DNA of 64,000 bases from Chionis minor. Lineage: Eukaryota > Chordata > Aves > Charadriiformes > Chionididae. Below the pieces are notes generated by a model. The model was given only the letters and a program-made list of their open reading frames with translations, ran no database searches and was not told the origin of the DNA. Position numbers and translations under genes: made by a program. The stretch lies in assembly GCA_013398295.1 (NCBI GenBank), contig VZSF01003599.1:1776206-1840205 (forward strand), in the 5' to 3' direction. This document shows positions 27,301 through 42,300 of this stretch, in pieces. Within the stretch, counting starts at the first letter, position 1; each line of letters starts with the position of its first letter.

Positions 27301-30300
27301 ATAAAGTTCCTGACCCTACAAACCTTCACTTACAGAAATAGGACTGGCTCACATGAGGAATCTCCTTTGACTCCTATTATGACATTGTGTTAAATAACTT
27401 TATAAATGAGCCAGCTGCATGACTTTGTTGAAAAAAGTTTAGAGGACTTTGTCTTCCTATTATTTTCAGAGGATGCCAGTAGCCAAAAGCCTTTTTCTCT
27501 GCAGTGCAATTCTGACAATGTTGAATTCTTTCCTTAACGTTGTAGTGGATAGTTCAAATTGTTCTCAATTGCTTATATTGTGTCTTATAATACACATATT
27601 ATTTCAACTGCCTCCAGCGGAAGTTTTATGTGTCTATCTGATATTTGACTTTGATATACAAGAAGAGTTTTCTTTATTGTTGTAATCTAATGCAGGTGAC
27701 AATTTGCTTGTTTTTGATTCCATTCTGATTACACAACTCTTCTGTTTATTGCTAGTCCTTCTTGTTTTTCCACTCAACATATCATGCAATTATTTTCATT
27801 CCATGTTTCTCCTCTTAAATCCTTGAAGCATCATAATCTGTCCGTTGTGTTAATCCATTTTTTTTGTTGAAGTCATTGTGTGTGAAGCCAGATTTATATC
27901 TCTCAATGCGTTTCTGTTGTGAGACAGTGTGTCAGCAAATAATTCTTTTTTTTACCTCAGCAGTAGAAGCAATTGAAGGAAAACAATCAACTTAAAATAT
28001 AGCAAATAACAAAAAAAAATTGGTCATGTTCAGGTTTTTCATCTGACACCTTGTTTTCCATGCATTTTTTTCTCTTGAGGTTTTTGGGGACTTTTTTTTT
28101 TTTTAGAGCATTTGCCTTTCCCTTCTGTGAGATCAATTTGTCTAAACCCCAAATCCATGTCTCCCTATTTACTTTCATGGGCTTTCCACCAAGCTCTATT
28201 TGGTTGCCCAGGGTAAATAATTACAGTGCGCAAGACACTCGTAAATTATCAAAATAAGAAAAAAAAAAGATTAGAGGATAAAATTTTATTTTGAGATGTA
28301 AAAAAGGGTGTTTTTTTCTTATTTTTAGATGGAATTTCTTGTATTTTAATTTGTGCCCATCGCCTCTTATCTGTTCACTGGATACAGCGGAGGAGAGTCT
28401 GGCACTGTCTTTACACCTCCCCTTGGGTGTTTATACATATTGATAAGATCCCTGAGCCCTCTCTTCTCCAGGCTGAGCAGTCCCAGCATTCTCAGCCTTT
28501 TGCTGGACTTGCTCCAGTATGTCCATGTCTCCCTTTGCACTGGGGAGTCCGGAACTGGACATGGGAGTTGAACTACCTGTAGCTTTTGCACCAGTACAAT
28601 GATTTTTGTTGTAATTGCAGAGTTCCTTACCAGCACGATCGTATTTCAGAGCCCTTTGTCTCCAGTTGTATTTTTTAATAGTTTTTTCTCCTCAGTTACT
28701 GTAAGGAAAAAAACTTGTTTTAGTGATACTGTATTTACTTAACTTGTGTAGTTAAAGAATGCAATATTTTCATGCCTACAAGTCCTTGTGAGAAGTGGTT
28801 GTATGAGAATTTTAAAGGCCACTGACCAACATCTGTGATTTCGGCTATGTTGAGAGATATGAACTGGTCAATTCATTACTGGTTGCGTTTATTCATTGTT
28901 TTGCTCATTTGCTTATTTTCTTTTGTTGTTCCACCCAGCTCTAAGAATCCACAACTTCACTGTGCTTCCTTCCCATAACTCTACCTTTGTATATACCAAT
29001 GACTCTGCCTACTCTAACTTCTCTGCAACTGTAGGTGAGGATTTACATATTTTTTTGTTCTGCATTTGTCAAGCTTGGATGGTTCTTGTAACATTAGATT
29101 CAAAGCTAACACTGAGTTTTGGTTCAAGCGGTCATGTGGTAAAGGTCTATTTATGCGTACACTGGCATATATTCTTGAAAAAGTACTCTTGCAATGTTTT
29201 TTACTTACAATTACCCTGAACTCATGGGAGAGGCATCCCTGTGCTAAGCAGCCCATGGGAGGATGGGACCCAGTGGTCCTCCAAAACCTAAAGAATTTGT
29301 ATTAAGCTTAAAAGAAACACAGATGACATTTCAGAGGAACATATAAGAACAAATGAGTTGATTCCCACCCCCCCCTTGTCTTTCAAGGTTAAAAGGAAAA
29401 AGAAGCCATCTATTTTTCACTATTTCCTAGTAATTTTTAAAGGACACATTAAGAAAGACAAATATAAGCAAATTTGCCAAGCCTGGAAGTAGCATCTCAT
29501 CAATCATGACATCTTTGATTAACATGTTTTTATTTTTTTTATTTTTTTTTTACAAAAGCAAGCAAAAATCTGCGTGTATATCCTTTGAATGAGTTTTGGT
29601 TTTTTTTTTACATCAACACACCAGGTAATAAAAGGAAGAACAGAAAATGACAACTCTCCAGGCAGAAACCTGATATTAGAAACTAATTGCATCTACACCA
29701 CCATAATCTTAAAGCCATTTAATTTAAGTCACTAGGATTTATACTCGTGTAGGTGCAATTGAAGTACGGCCTCTTGTCAGCTTTACAATCAGGTATTAGC
29801 TCACATCTAGTTGCTGGAAAATCTGACCTAAGGAGAAGGATGGAAATGGTAGAACTGTCATTTGGGCTGCTCTGATACTAGGAGGTTTATATTAGAATAC
29901 TAAACCCACTATTTTTCTACTCTCTAACAGTAAAAGTATGCTGGCAAATGTGAACTCTATTAATAATGAACTTCAAATGACCCTAATTCTTTTCAGTCCT
30001 CGCTTATCTGCTTTATAGACCATTTGCATAGTTCTCACATAATAAGATACATTCAATATGAGCATTAAAAAGAGTGACATCAATGGCAAAGGAAATGCTA
30101 TGGAAACAGAAATGCATTACCTTATGGGATTTATTCTGGCTAGATTAACTTGGAATCCAAGGGACTCAGGAAGAACTTAGAAACGTTCGCTTCACTCCAT
30201 AATACACAGTCAAATTTTTAAAAGAACCTAAATTTTATCTGTCAGTTAGGGACAGAAGTTGGTGACTTCTTCCTCAAAGAGAGGCTAAGATACCTGAAAA

Positions 30301-33300
30301 CCGCGGTATTTGTGTTGAGATTTGGAATGAACTAAGAAAATATTTGGACATAGGCACACTGAGGGCTATGCCATGCCGTTGCTGTTTCCTGGAGTGGTGT
30401 TATCCTCCAGACGGGCCAGCACTGTGACTGCTGTCCTCCTGCCTGATGGCTGTCCACAGTTTGGAAATGAGATGCCCTTTTGCCCATGTCCCATTCCATA
30501 AAGGGGTGCACCATCCCGAAGTGTTGGCATCAGTATTTGTGATTATCCCTCTGGACAGACGGTCTGTCCCTAGCGCCGACTGTGCATCTTCGGCATGTTT
30601 GCGCCATGCTCCTCTTAAATCAAGTAGATATAGAGTGATAAGTGCAGAGAGCAGCCCCTTACATCCCCCCCTTCGCCTGTTTTAGACCATTTGTTTGCCT
30701 TCCTCATTTCCCTTATGATCTCATTGGATTTTCAAACATCAAGCAGCAGCTAGCTGGGAATTGCTGTATCTTGCAGCAGGAAAAGATGGTATTCTTATTG
30801 CTGGTGTTTCCCTTGGAGCAACTCTTCTCCTGACACTTCTTCAGGAGAAGTTATAGAGAAGTGTCTTCAAAACCAAGGCCCTGAATCTTCGCAGTCCTTG
30901 CAGAAATGCCATCACAAAGATGGTGCCGACGTAAAATTCCAAATGGAACAATTACCTTCTGTCTGCTCAGAAACAGATGATAAAATATTCTGTGTTGTGT
31001 GGAATGCAGGCTTTTTAACGCAGTGGAATTGTTTTGATTGTGATTTCCTATTATCTTCATTGCTAAAATTAGTCCTCCTGAAAAAGACAAATCTTGGGAC
31101 AAATGAGATGAACTTCCCATTATCATCTACCAGCTGGACTCTCAGACCTTAGTGAGGTTTCCTATACTAAACAACTGTCATGGTTTTTTATTATTAAGAA
31201 GGCTAATGGGAGATGAATCAGCAGTGCTTTTCTTTAGGAGGAAACACAAGAAAATCACAATCAAATCACAAGACAATTAGTCATTACCCATGTTAGACAA
31301 AGAAATAGTTTCCAAATGACAATGATGCCATGCCAAAGGATGTCTGTTTCGAACTGAGCTTGTCAGGTATATTTCATTGAATTACTTTTTTTAATGAAAA
31401 CTGGCTTTTGATCACAAAATTTCCTTTTCAAAAAATGAAAACAACCCAATACCATTACATTTTTTATTAAAGAATTTCTTCACTAACTCAGCCGAACAGT
31501 TAAGACAAAAATAGCTCTATGATGTGCCTGGTATTTAGAACTCTGGAAAGCATAAGGTTTATTCAGATTACTTTGAAATAATGGGTATAGGGGTTCTGTC
31601 AAGCAGTTAATCAAGAATCTGAGTGATGGAAATGAACAAAATTTTTAGGAACTTGAACTGAAAGAGTTAGCTGTATTCTTTAAAAGAAAGAAAAACACCA
31701 ATAAGCCCCCAACAAACTCAAAGAAAAACAGCAACAAAAAACCCCCAACAAAAGCAAACCTATAGTTGGTACAAAAAAACCGTGAGAGGTGTATGAGTCT
31801 GTTAAAATCATATTTCCAGGAAGTTTTGATTTATATAAATGTTAAATTATATTTTGCTTTTCCTTTAGACATTGTAGAAGGAATGGTGAACAAAGGAATG
31901 TACGTCACTGAAAAGAAAGGAGTTACCTTTCTTTTCTTTGGAAGCTATCAAAGTTCTTGCATTAGTAATCCAGAAGTTTGTGGACCCGAAGGTTTGTAAA
32001 TTCATTAATTATTATTTGCTTTTCTTTTGCTGTCAAATTATGTAATTCAATAGTCATTGTTTCTTTACTCATTGGAATGAACTCTCTAAAATTCTAGCTC
32101 GACACATTTCTTTATTGACTTTTAAAACAATTAAGTGTTGATTGCTGAAAATTTAGTTTTTTCTAACTGCAATTTAAATTAGAACTAATCACCAACTACT
32201 CGGATCAATGATCTACAGTACAATTAATTCAAGCAGAAACAGAAATAAGCTTACAGTGCCCAAAATCTTGCCTGCGGCACCAAGATTAATTCCTACAAGA
32301 ACTGCAGCTTGACAGAAAAAGAAATTGTCCTACAGGTTTCAAATTCAGGAGCCAATTTTTCAGTATAGTCTCTTAGCAGGAATGTTTTTTGTTTGTGGTT
32401 TTTTTTTTTTTTTCAATAATATTTTCTTCGGAGATAACAAAATTTTTAAGTCTGTGGTGCCTTGGAATACATCTGTCCTTGTAGGTGCTTAAATCTCTTC
32501 CTTCTATTTCTCTTCCCTTTATTCTTCTTGGGCTAGGGCCATAAAACAACAGCTGGAGCAGGGAGAAAATAGGTTTGACAACGTGTTGATTACAGAAGAT
32601 GATTAAAACTGTATATAACTGTCAAACCAAACACGCATCTAGTCAGTAGCATAAAACATTCACTAGAGATTCAAAATTCACTAGAAATGGAAGGATCATT
32701 GGAAAATGGTGGCTTTCTATACATAAACTCCGGTAGTCCCTAAAATTAACTGGTATTGTTAACACTGAATTTTTTCTTGCTTTTATTGATTTTAGGCCGT
32801 TCTTCAAATGGGTAATATTATTTGAAATAGGATTACTCTTTTTTTGGTTTTTTTAGGTGCTATAGCAAGAGCTCTGTATTAACTTTTTTAGAAAGTAGGA
32901 GAAACTAGGAGAGCAGATGGTACACAGCTATCACCTGAGAGTATTAGAAAAAGTAATTCAGTAGCCTACTGTAGGCATATTTTCTGATACATGCTGTATC
33001 TTTTCATGCTTTTTTTCATACCACTGGGAAATAAAAATCATCAGTAAGTGATATTATTTCTACATCTACGGTATAACATAACAATCAGAATAAATTATTT
33101 TTATAGTACCAGAGCAGTCCCAGTATCTCACAAACAAGAACATTAAAAACATAAAATACGGAAATGTTCAGCTAATAAAATGTAAAGAGAAGAAATCGTA
33201 TAAAAAAAATACTAAATCACTGTAGCAGGTATTAAAAAAAAAAGGGTGGGGGGAAGCCAACACCCGTTTATCTAAAGAGAGTGTCTTTGTTTTTCTCTGA

Positions 33301-36300
33301 GTCAGATAAAACCTGTGGCAGGGATAAGATGTAATTCTATTCAAGCCTACTATTGCTTAAACATCCCTTGATGTTTGTTGGTTGCACTTGTGTGAAACTG
33401 GTGTTAAGTACACTTAAGCAGGGAGTGCTTTCTGAAATGATCTTGGGATCTTTTCAGATGAAATATTAAAACGTATGAAATAAAAATACCAATATTTTTT
33501 TCCTAGCCTAAATTTAATAACCTTTCAGAACTGTTGTTTTGACTTGAGAAAACAAATTCTTCTTGTTTTTTTAAATGTTGAAACATTCTTTCCCTGCCTT
33601 CCTTCTTTCTCAACTAATTTTTAAACAATAGTTTTCTGTAGGCAGTTTTGGGCTCTTAAAGTGGCGTTTTCAGTCAAAGTAAGTATTTGTGAAAGATGTA
33701 AGAGAATGTTCTCTTAATCATTAGTTTGAACACAGTAGGAGAGGTTGGATTTAGTCAACATGTGAAGCGGAAATTAAAAAAAAATAAATTAAAGAAAGCA
33801 ACCCTATGCACAATATAGCATTTCATAAAGCTGTGTGCCTTACTTTAATTTTTATTTTTAATTTCAGCATTTCATGAGCCAAAAAGTGCACATAAGGAGG
33901 ATTTAGATCCACAGTTTTCTTGTGGCTGTAGGATGATGAGTAGCTACAGGGTAGTCCCTTGGGATAGACAAAGATGGGGGAAACCAGCTCCGCTGCAGAC
34001 ATGCTATAACATAGTCTCCCTGTCTACGTCAATTAAAATCATAGCATCATGTTTGATGGTTTGGGTTGGAAGGGACCTTAAAGATCATCTCATTCCACCC
34101 CCCTTCCCTGGGCAGGGACACCTCCCATTAGACCTGGTTGCTCCAAGCCCTGTCCAACCTGGCCTTGAACCTCCAGGGATGGGGCAGCCACAGCTTCTCT
34201 GGGCAACCTGGGCCAGGGGCTCACCACCCTCACAGCCAGGAATTTCTTCCTAATATCTAAGAAATTCTTTACTGTTAGGTTGGTGAGACATCTTCATCTG
34301 AAGTTTCTCTCTCAGCCTGTAAAGAAGGAATGACAGCACTTCCACACCTTTCAGAAGTGTGGTGAAGCACTGGAGGAAGACTGGTGAGACAGGTTGACAG
34401 AGGAACCTTGTTAACAGCAGTAATAGATTAATGTGGTCAGTCTTGGTTGCCCTTTCCCCAGGGTGGTGAAGGGTGGTGTGCAGATCCAAGGCTTTCTGGA
34501 AAGCGGGTTGGATCAGTGTTTCGACCTTTTACTGGTGTGGTAAAAAAGCTGAAATTTGAACTCAGGCTTATCTGCTGGTTAAGGTATCGCAGCTTGCCTC
34601 CAACAGACCTCAAATCCTTCAGCTGGGAGTTCACAGCATTTATAGGTTTGGACGCATATCCATCAAGATCTGGCAAACTGAGATTGATGATGTTCATATA
34701 CTGATTGATTTCTAGGAGGCCAATGATGATTGTTTAGCGTTTCCATGGTGGTTACTTTATCATGTATAAAGCATTTAGGGAATGGTGCGTAGATCATGTA
34801 AATTGATGGGCGCTGTCATGAGGATAAACAGAAAGATCAGCTATATAGGAAGATGCTACGTCGTTAAATTATTTATTGTGTAATAATACAATTTTTAAAT
34901 TTTCTGCTAAGTTAATGAGACAAAAAGAATATGTGAAATATAAAAAAATTATGTTCCGGAGAGTCGTGTGTGGGGGGAATATTTCTGATAGCTGTAGTGA
35001 GCTGTCTGAGGCTTTCCCATCTTTAATCATAAAATTACGAAACATATAAAAAATTAATCTATGGTTTTAACAAGAAATGTACATAATAGTTTGAGGGCTT
35101 CATTAACTTGTGCTGGGCTACCTGGTGGCAAATTGGCAAAGTTCATGCTGCCTGGGCAGCCTGCAGAACTGCCAACTATAAAATCAACCAGACAGATACT
35201 GTGACTACGTGTGAAAAGAGCAGAGTCAGCAGGTTCAGGGCAGCAATTACTTCCCTTGGTCGGGTGTTCATCAGAGTGTACCTGCTGTGACATGCCGTGT
35301 CCTCCCCTGTGGCAGGGGGGCTGGAACTGCGTGGTCTTCAAGGTCCCTTCCAACTCTGACCGTTGTATCACCTGTGCTGTGATTTTTGTCCCCTGGTACA
35401 AAAGATGCCAGAAATCCGGACTTAAGGGGCTGGACAACATGATGTGGGAGCAGAGGCTGAGGCTTCACCTTACTCCGTGAAGAAAAGACAACGTGAAGAG
35501 CTGCCCTCAGCTACCTGATGGGTGGTTATAGAAGCAGCTGGAACTATAAACAGTCGTGGAGATGCACAGTGAAAAAGTGACAGGCAAAGCAGGCACGTTG
35601 TAGCACAGGAAAAGCCGATTAGACCTAAGGAGAAAAGTTTCTTTGCAATGTGGGTGGCCAAGCACCGGGGTGGTTTGCCCAGCGAGGCTGCACATCCCGC
35701 ATCCGCGGTGCCGGTCTCAGCTGAGCTCTGAGCATCCATGTCTAGCTCTGAAACGGACCCTGTTTAGACTAGGGGATCTCCAGAGTCATTGCCAGCTTAA
35801 TTCATGTGATTCTTTGTGGCAAAACCTCTTCCACTTCTGTACTTCATAAACTTGTTCTCAACCCGCTCTGAACTCAGATTTTATTGTTAGCACTTCGCAC
35901 TATAAATTCTGAGACGAATGTTTTTAGGAGCTGCTTAGTTGAGCCATTTTTTTTGCAAATGCATTTGACTGCAGAACCTCTACAGCAGAGCCACCATGAA
36001 CTTCTGAAGTGCGAGGGAGGTTTGATTTGCCACTTGTGTTTCACTCAAGCCTTTTGAGGTAACCTTTCTTAAAGAAACAAGCCATCTTACACAAAACATA
36101 TTTCTTCACTAATGGGCGATCTGAATAGCTCTTCAATTTTATAGCGTGAAAGTAAAATTTACTATGAATTGAACAGGATTATTTGTGGACAAAGTTAATC
36201 ATGCGTGCGCTTGGAGGATTGCACTTGCATTTTGGGAAGAATTCTTTGATTTTTGTGTAGGTGGGGACCTTAGAATTTTGACTGTGGCTCTGCATATGTT

Positions 36301-39300
36301 GCTGTCCCTTTCCTTTGCTTTGCTTTCAGCAATTATTGGAGCAATGAAGTGTGAAAACACAGGTAATAACAGGCTTAGAAGAATTAAAGTGTAGACAGCA
36401 GTGGATGCTATTCTGAGCACGGGCACGCTGGCAGCCAGTAGCTTGGGAGCTCTCAATGTTCTGTTTCTGGCTCTGCTGGCAATTGGTGAACACCGAAAAA
36501 AGGTGTAGGTGCTGGTGACGGAAATGGAGATATGAGGGCAAATTGTGTTGTGAAATAAGCAAAGATCACAAGAGAAAAAAGGGATCATCACAGGAGGGTG
36601 AGAAGGGTAAGGAGACTGGAGAGATGAGGCAAAGGGAATGGAAGCGTATTTCTAGAAGAAAAAAGGCTTTGTTACTTTTGGTGCTCAAAAAACTTTAGTT
36701 TTAACCGATAGAAGCTGCTCAGGAAGCAATGATTACTACTGTGCCCGAAGTTATGCATATGTCATGTGAAACCAAGGAAGAGATATTTATTTGGTTTAAA
36801 CTGTTAGAGTATTGTTGATCTTAAAAATGCTGTGCTTGCTTATGCTAGCAGATGATCTTTCCTCAAAAATATTCCCACTCGCTGTATTCTACAGTATTGG
36901 AAATTTTTAATTGCACTTTGTTTTTATCATTAAAATCTCCTCTCACTTGCTTTCATCAGGAGTAACATTTTCCTTTTTCTGGAAGACCCAAGACCAGCAG
37001 GCTAAATTTCTCCCTGCCTCTGGTGGACAAGTAATTTCCAGCGGTTTCAAAGTCTGCTCAAACGAAGGTGAAGGCTCAGTGGAATTTTACACACGTGGGA
37101 ATGCAATGATGAAGTGGAAAGCGAGCTTTAGCCCACCAGGTAAAATTTATAAATATTTTTTTATTAATTTCTTTGTTACATTTTACTTTATTCTTGCAGA
37201 GACATGTAGTGGTAAGAGCACAACTTTAGGAAAGAGAAGTGAATATATAAAAATAGCTATAGAGCTCTGTGCTCAAGAATTCTCTTGATGTGGGAAGAGA
37301 GAGAGAAACTATGAACTGAAAAACCAGTAATACTGTATTATAGAACTGTTGCCATTCAGTAACGGTCCTTGGATCCAATTGATTCTGCAGTGGAATTCTT
37401 ATTGACATAATGAGTGCTTAGATGGCAGCATGAGTGAAGAATGCAGGTCAATCCCTGATAGTTCTCAGCAGATTCTAAAACTGGCTATGTGTGCTGTACT
37501 CCTCTGCCTCCTAAATTAATACTTTATTTGGTAACCATCTAACTGGGTGTTTAGTGCTTTGGCAATTTTGTTATCTGTTGAGTGTCAAGTTTTGTATGCC
37601 ATGGCATAGTATTAATAAACATTTTGGTGTATCGCATATCTTAGTGCTTCTATCTAAACTGTGTATTGTTGGGGAGAGGTATTACCTAGTGACAAATTCC
37701 CTAGTGACCGAGGCAACAAATTCCAGTCTTCTAATAATGCCAATGACAGTGACTAAATCTTTTCTTATATTCATTTGACTACCTCTACATTGATAAAATA
37801 GGACTTTCTCACCTCATAGTAGCAGAGTTTTAGAAAGCTTAAGAAATCATTTAGAAATCTTATTTTAAGAGAAAAGCTGATGAACAGTAAGAATAATTCA
37901 CACATCTGTAGATTATCACATCTAAGTGAAAATTAATATCATGTTTTCATCCTCTCAAGTGTAACAGAGAAACTGTGGCAACTTTTGATGAGTTTATTTG
38001 CTTATTCTCCAGTTCTTGCTGTCTTTATGCAGTTCTTGCTGAACTGAGTTTTGAGAAAGTATTGAAGAGACTTCAAATCTTGGCCCACGACACTTGGGAA
38101 GTGTAATATATTAAAACTGCAGTGAGCCCAAGTAAGAGTTCAGACAAAAGCTAACAGGCATTCTGCCAAAGTATGGGCTTCCCCATGGGTATAAAGATTA
38201 ATATAGATGACATCAGCATTCCATAATTCACTCTTAGCACTTCCTATGCAGCTCTACAGCATTGCACAAGTCAGCAAAAATTTACTGAACAGGAAAGACT
38301 CTAAATGGAATTGATTCATGGGGTTTGCTGTGACTTTTAATGTTTTGCAGGTCCTTACTGGACTCATATTCTCTTTACTTGGAAATCAAAAGAAGGACTG
38401 AAAGTCTACATCAATGGGACTCTAAATACAACTGATCCAGATGGGAAAGTTTTCTATGATTACGGAGACCCCAGTGCAAATCTACTGACTGGGACAGAAG
38501 GGGATCAAACTAAGCGCTATGTGAATGGGGCATTTGATGAATTCGTTATATGGGAAAGGGCCCTCACCCCCAATGAAATCGAGCAGTACTTTACAGCTGC
38601 TGTTGGTGAGTATGTGCACTGCTGTCATAATTCATCTTCTGTAAAGATGCTGACTTTAAAATATTTAATGTGTAGGATTTGTGTTAATGTTACATCTTTT
38701 GGCTGTTGAACTTAATTTTTAGAGGCAGAAAAAGTTAGGTATGAATGTCACCAAAGTGCTCAGCTGTCTTTGGATGTGCATTCTTTTCATCCTGGATTCT
38801 AGCTCTGTAAAAATGTCATAAAAAATTAACCAAGGCCTGAAATATCCAGCCATTGTTAGATCCCCTAGGATGAAGAGGAGCAATAATGAGACTTAAAGCA
38901 AAACAGTATCAGGACAGACCGACTCCAGATTTCTAACTTGCACTCTGGCTGTTGTGTAACTTTGAGCCAAATCACTCAGTCTCTTCCAGCAACTGTGGAT
39001 AATAATGGTTATCTCTCCAGTTCCTGGAACCATAAAGACTTATTAACTCACAGATGCTTGTGAACTAAAATAATATCCGCTGAAATGTAATATAAAAGGC
39101 AAAGAATCAGGGTGAGAAATACGACTTAGAAGACTGGCCAGTAAACCCTGTCAGTTGTTCTGTGGATCTTTATAATAAAATTGTCACTACAAGAAAGGCT
39201 GTTGCTATTAAGTGCTTGTGTGTGAGTAGCAATTAGAAAATGTCCATCTTGGGGAACAAAGCTATGGGGCATCTGGAACATTTGGCTTCACTGGCAATTT

Positions 39301-42300
39301 CCCTGCTTTCATCTATTCTTACTAGGTTACTGAGAGCTAAAGCAGTTACACCCATAATTCTTGTGCTTTTAAACCCATGGGAACCATTTTCACAATGGAA
39401 ACTCTTTGAATAACACAGAACTTCTGATGCATGCCTGGAAATGAGAATGTATTTGTTTGTGAGTTCCAGGTTTGATTATAGCAATCAAATACACACAAAA
39501 TATATTTTATCAAAAGGAAAACATAAACTAGTTTATGTAGAACTGAAGTCACTGAAAAAGAAAATCCTCCATCTGGTATATAATGAAGCAATCTATTTGC
39601 TTTGCCACACAAGTGATAGCAATTGCGCTCAGGTTTTTATTTTATGTTAAAACATTTTCATTTTAAAAAGTGATTCCAATGAACGTCTTCAAAAATTCTG
39701 TTTGCGAGAGCATTCATTTGAAACAGGAAATAGTTTTAAAATCTTTAAAAAAAATGGTTTTATTAATTATATAAAGTTCTGGTCATGTTGGAAAAAATGC
39801 TCTTGTATTTGGCTGTTGTATCTTTCACAACAGTCTAGGATTACTATAACACTATCCAACTCAAAGTGGCCATAAATCAAGTTCTTTGATTTAGTGTAAC
39901 TCAAGAAGAATGTTATGTTGCTAAACTCAAGAATGGTAGATTTTCAGATTGACCCGATCCATCTATATGTGTGCTCTGCTTCACTGTCGGAGAAGTATGA
40001 CTTGTGTAAATACAAAGAGAACTCTTTTTTTTTAAGCCCTTGAATTCTTGTGAACTCGCAGCAACCATCCTCTGAAGCCCTCTGCTCTCCCATCTTCACT
40101 CTAACAAATAATCAAGGCATCATGGAAAGCTCTTTCCATGAATGCAAATCCTCTTCAGGACTGAAGTTTCTACTTCTTCCCTCTGTATTTTGGTTTGGGA
40201 AGAGTCTTACTGGGGCTCAAAATACCTGATAGCTGGACATTAATGCTTGTAGCTAGCTTTTGAGTCACTGCAGTAAGAGTTGGGCCTTTGGATTCTGCTA
40301 AAGTCTAAATTTTTAGAGTTGTACAGAATTTTGCCGGTATCTTACCTTTTGATCCCTGCTGATTTTTAGAAGACTGTATAGCAAATGCCTTGATTTATAC
40401 ATTGACATGTTCATGCTGTGAGCTTTTGGGAGTTTACTGCAATTTGCATGAGATTAAGTGTTTTGGTGTATTGTGGTTTTTTTTCTTAAAACCCTAGTTC
40501 ACAGGTCTTCAGGGTCATCCGGAGCTACAAATTTTCTGTGAAAAATACATTCCTAGCTTCTTAATTGAAAGTAAAGCTTGATGTGTATTTTCTAGGGGTT
40601 TAGGAATTAAAATGCAAAATGATGCCAGGCATTTTTTTTTTTTTTTTTTTTTTNGTCAGTGTGAAGAATTCCAAGCCAATATTATTTTAAAGTTCTTAGG
40701 TGATTTGGAGCACTTGAGAATTGTGGAGTATTGAATTTTACTTTTTCCATCAAAGTAGTGGACTTACCAGATTTTGTAAAATTTCCAATTTGATGGATGA
40801 AGTTAGAACATTCTCAGGGGGAGCAATGGATGTTACAATACTAATCAACGTAGTAAAGAGAAGTTATTCTTGGTATCTATTTATTGACCTTGGATGACTT
40901 AAAGCAGGCCAGAAGCTGGGCTAATTTGGTTTGACGTAAGAAACTTAATAGGACAGCCTGTTTTTTAATAGAATGAACAATCATGTTCCTTTAGGATCCA
41001 TGAGTAAAATGTGTCCTACATATGCAACTACTGTTTGATTGTGCTGAAATACCACACTCCTCGCAAATATAAATTCTTGGTAAAATGTCAATTGGAGGAA
41101 AATTTTATTTCTCTATCACAAATGACCAGTAAATCCCTTTGCACAGAAAGGAATCAATATTTTTGAAATGGAGAAACTGGAAACCATCCAAAATTGAGTT
41201 TGTTTATTCTTTCTTTCTGGGCAAATCACTTATGACATGCTTATATAGTAATTTTCAATGGATACAGTGATAGTGGGTGACGTTTGTTAATAAAGCCCGT
41301 CTGATTAATAGCAACTGCACTGTTGTTTGAGATCATCTTACAAACACCTAATAGAGACATGATCTATAGTGTGTTCAAACTACTAATGAAGGTTGTGTTT
41401 TGACTCCTTCACCCCTGTTATTTGTTTGAGGCAAAACTAGCATACCCCAAAAACTTAAGTATACCACCATTTCTGCCAAAGTTCTTTTTTTTGAGGGTAA
41501 TGCCTTAGTTTTCTAGCAAGCAATGAAAGTATTTCCAATGGCTTTGAATATTTCTTACAGATTATTTTTTTTAACATGGAAAAGCCTTTCTGAACTTGCC
41601 TTTGTGGGTGTGATTTTATCTGGCTCTCAAAATATAAGTAAACATTAGCATTTGCAGATCATAGCTGAGACTTGAGTCTCATTTTTTCCAATGTCTTATA
41701 TGCTCCCAGTCCCAGTTTTTCCCATATACAGAAACACAGCAAGGTCATATATGAAATTTTCAGAAGTGCTGACAGATTATTATTTGTTTCTCATAGACAT
41801 AAGGTTTTTTTGGTTTTGGTTTGGTTTTTTGTTTGTTTGGTTGGTTTTGTTTTTTTAATTTCCATAAATGCTTTGCATAAATGTTGGGGAAAGAGCTAGA
41901 GAAGAAAGATGGATGCCAATGTTTAAATTGTATGGTTGTCCTTTATTTGTTGAGATATAACACCTGAAATTTCCTGTTTGCAAACAAAGCTTTAATTTTA
42001 AGTGTTTAAGACATAAACTAAATTGCAAGGCTCATCTATTTACAGATGATGAAATAAAATTGATGAATCAGTAAATGAAATGTTTTAAACAAGCCTATGT
42101 AACTTGTACGTAAATAAGTAAAGTGCATAGAACAGCAAATATGTTACTTTCAGTTACAACGGATTCAACCTGCAGTGGGAATATCAGATTTGTTAATGCT
42201 GTCATTTATGTACATATTTTCCCCAGGTGTGCAAGTTCTGCTTTCTTCAACACTTCCGTGGTCTGTGGTGACAACCACTACAAAACCTGTGGTAGGACAA

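Larger units (their letters stand above)
31992..36959 (+). other. ADGRD1: ADGRD1 intron 4
   Basis: 5.0 kb with a cluster of CR1 fragments in opposite orientations (34028-34290 and 35300-35730) and simple A/T runs. No additional exon recognised. Confidence 0.8.
38606..42226 (+). other. ADGRD1: ADGRD1 intron 6
   Basis: 3.6 kb. Contains a MIR-like relic, a 22-T run ending in an undetermined base (N at 40654) and a T/G-rich microsatellite at 41804-41861. No other exon recognised. Confidence 0.8.

Noticed and set aside
42030..42070. MIR-like inverted core (tttacagatgatgaaat)
   Set aside because: Match is under 20 bases and has no flanking MIR sequence.
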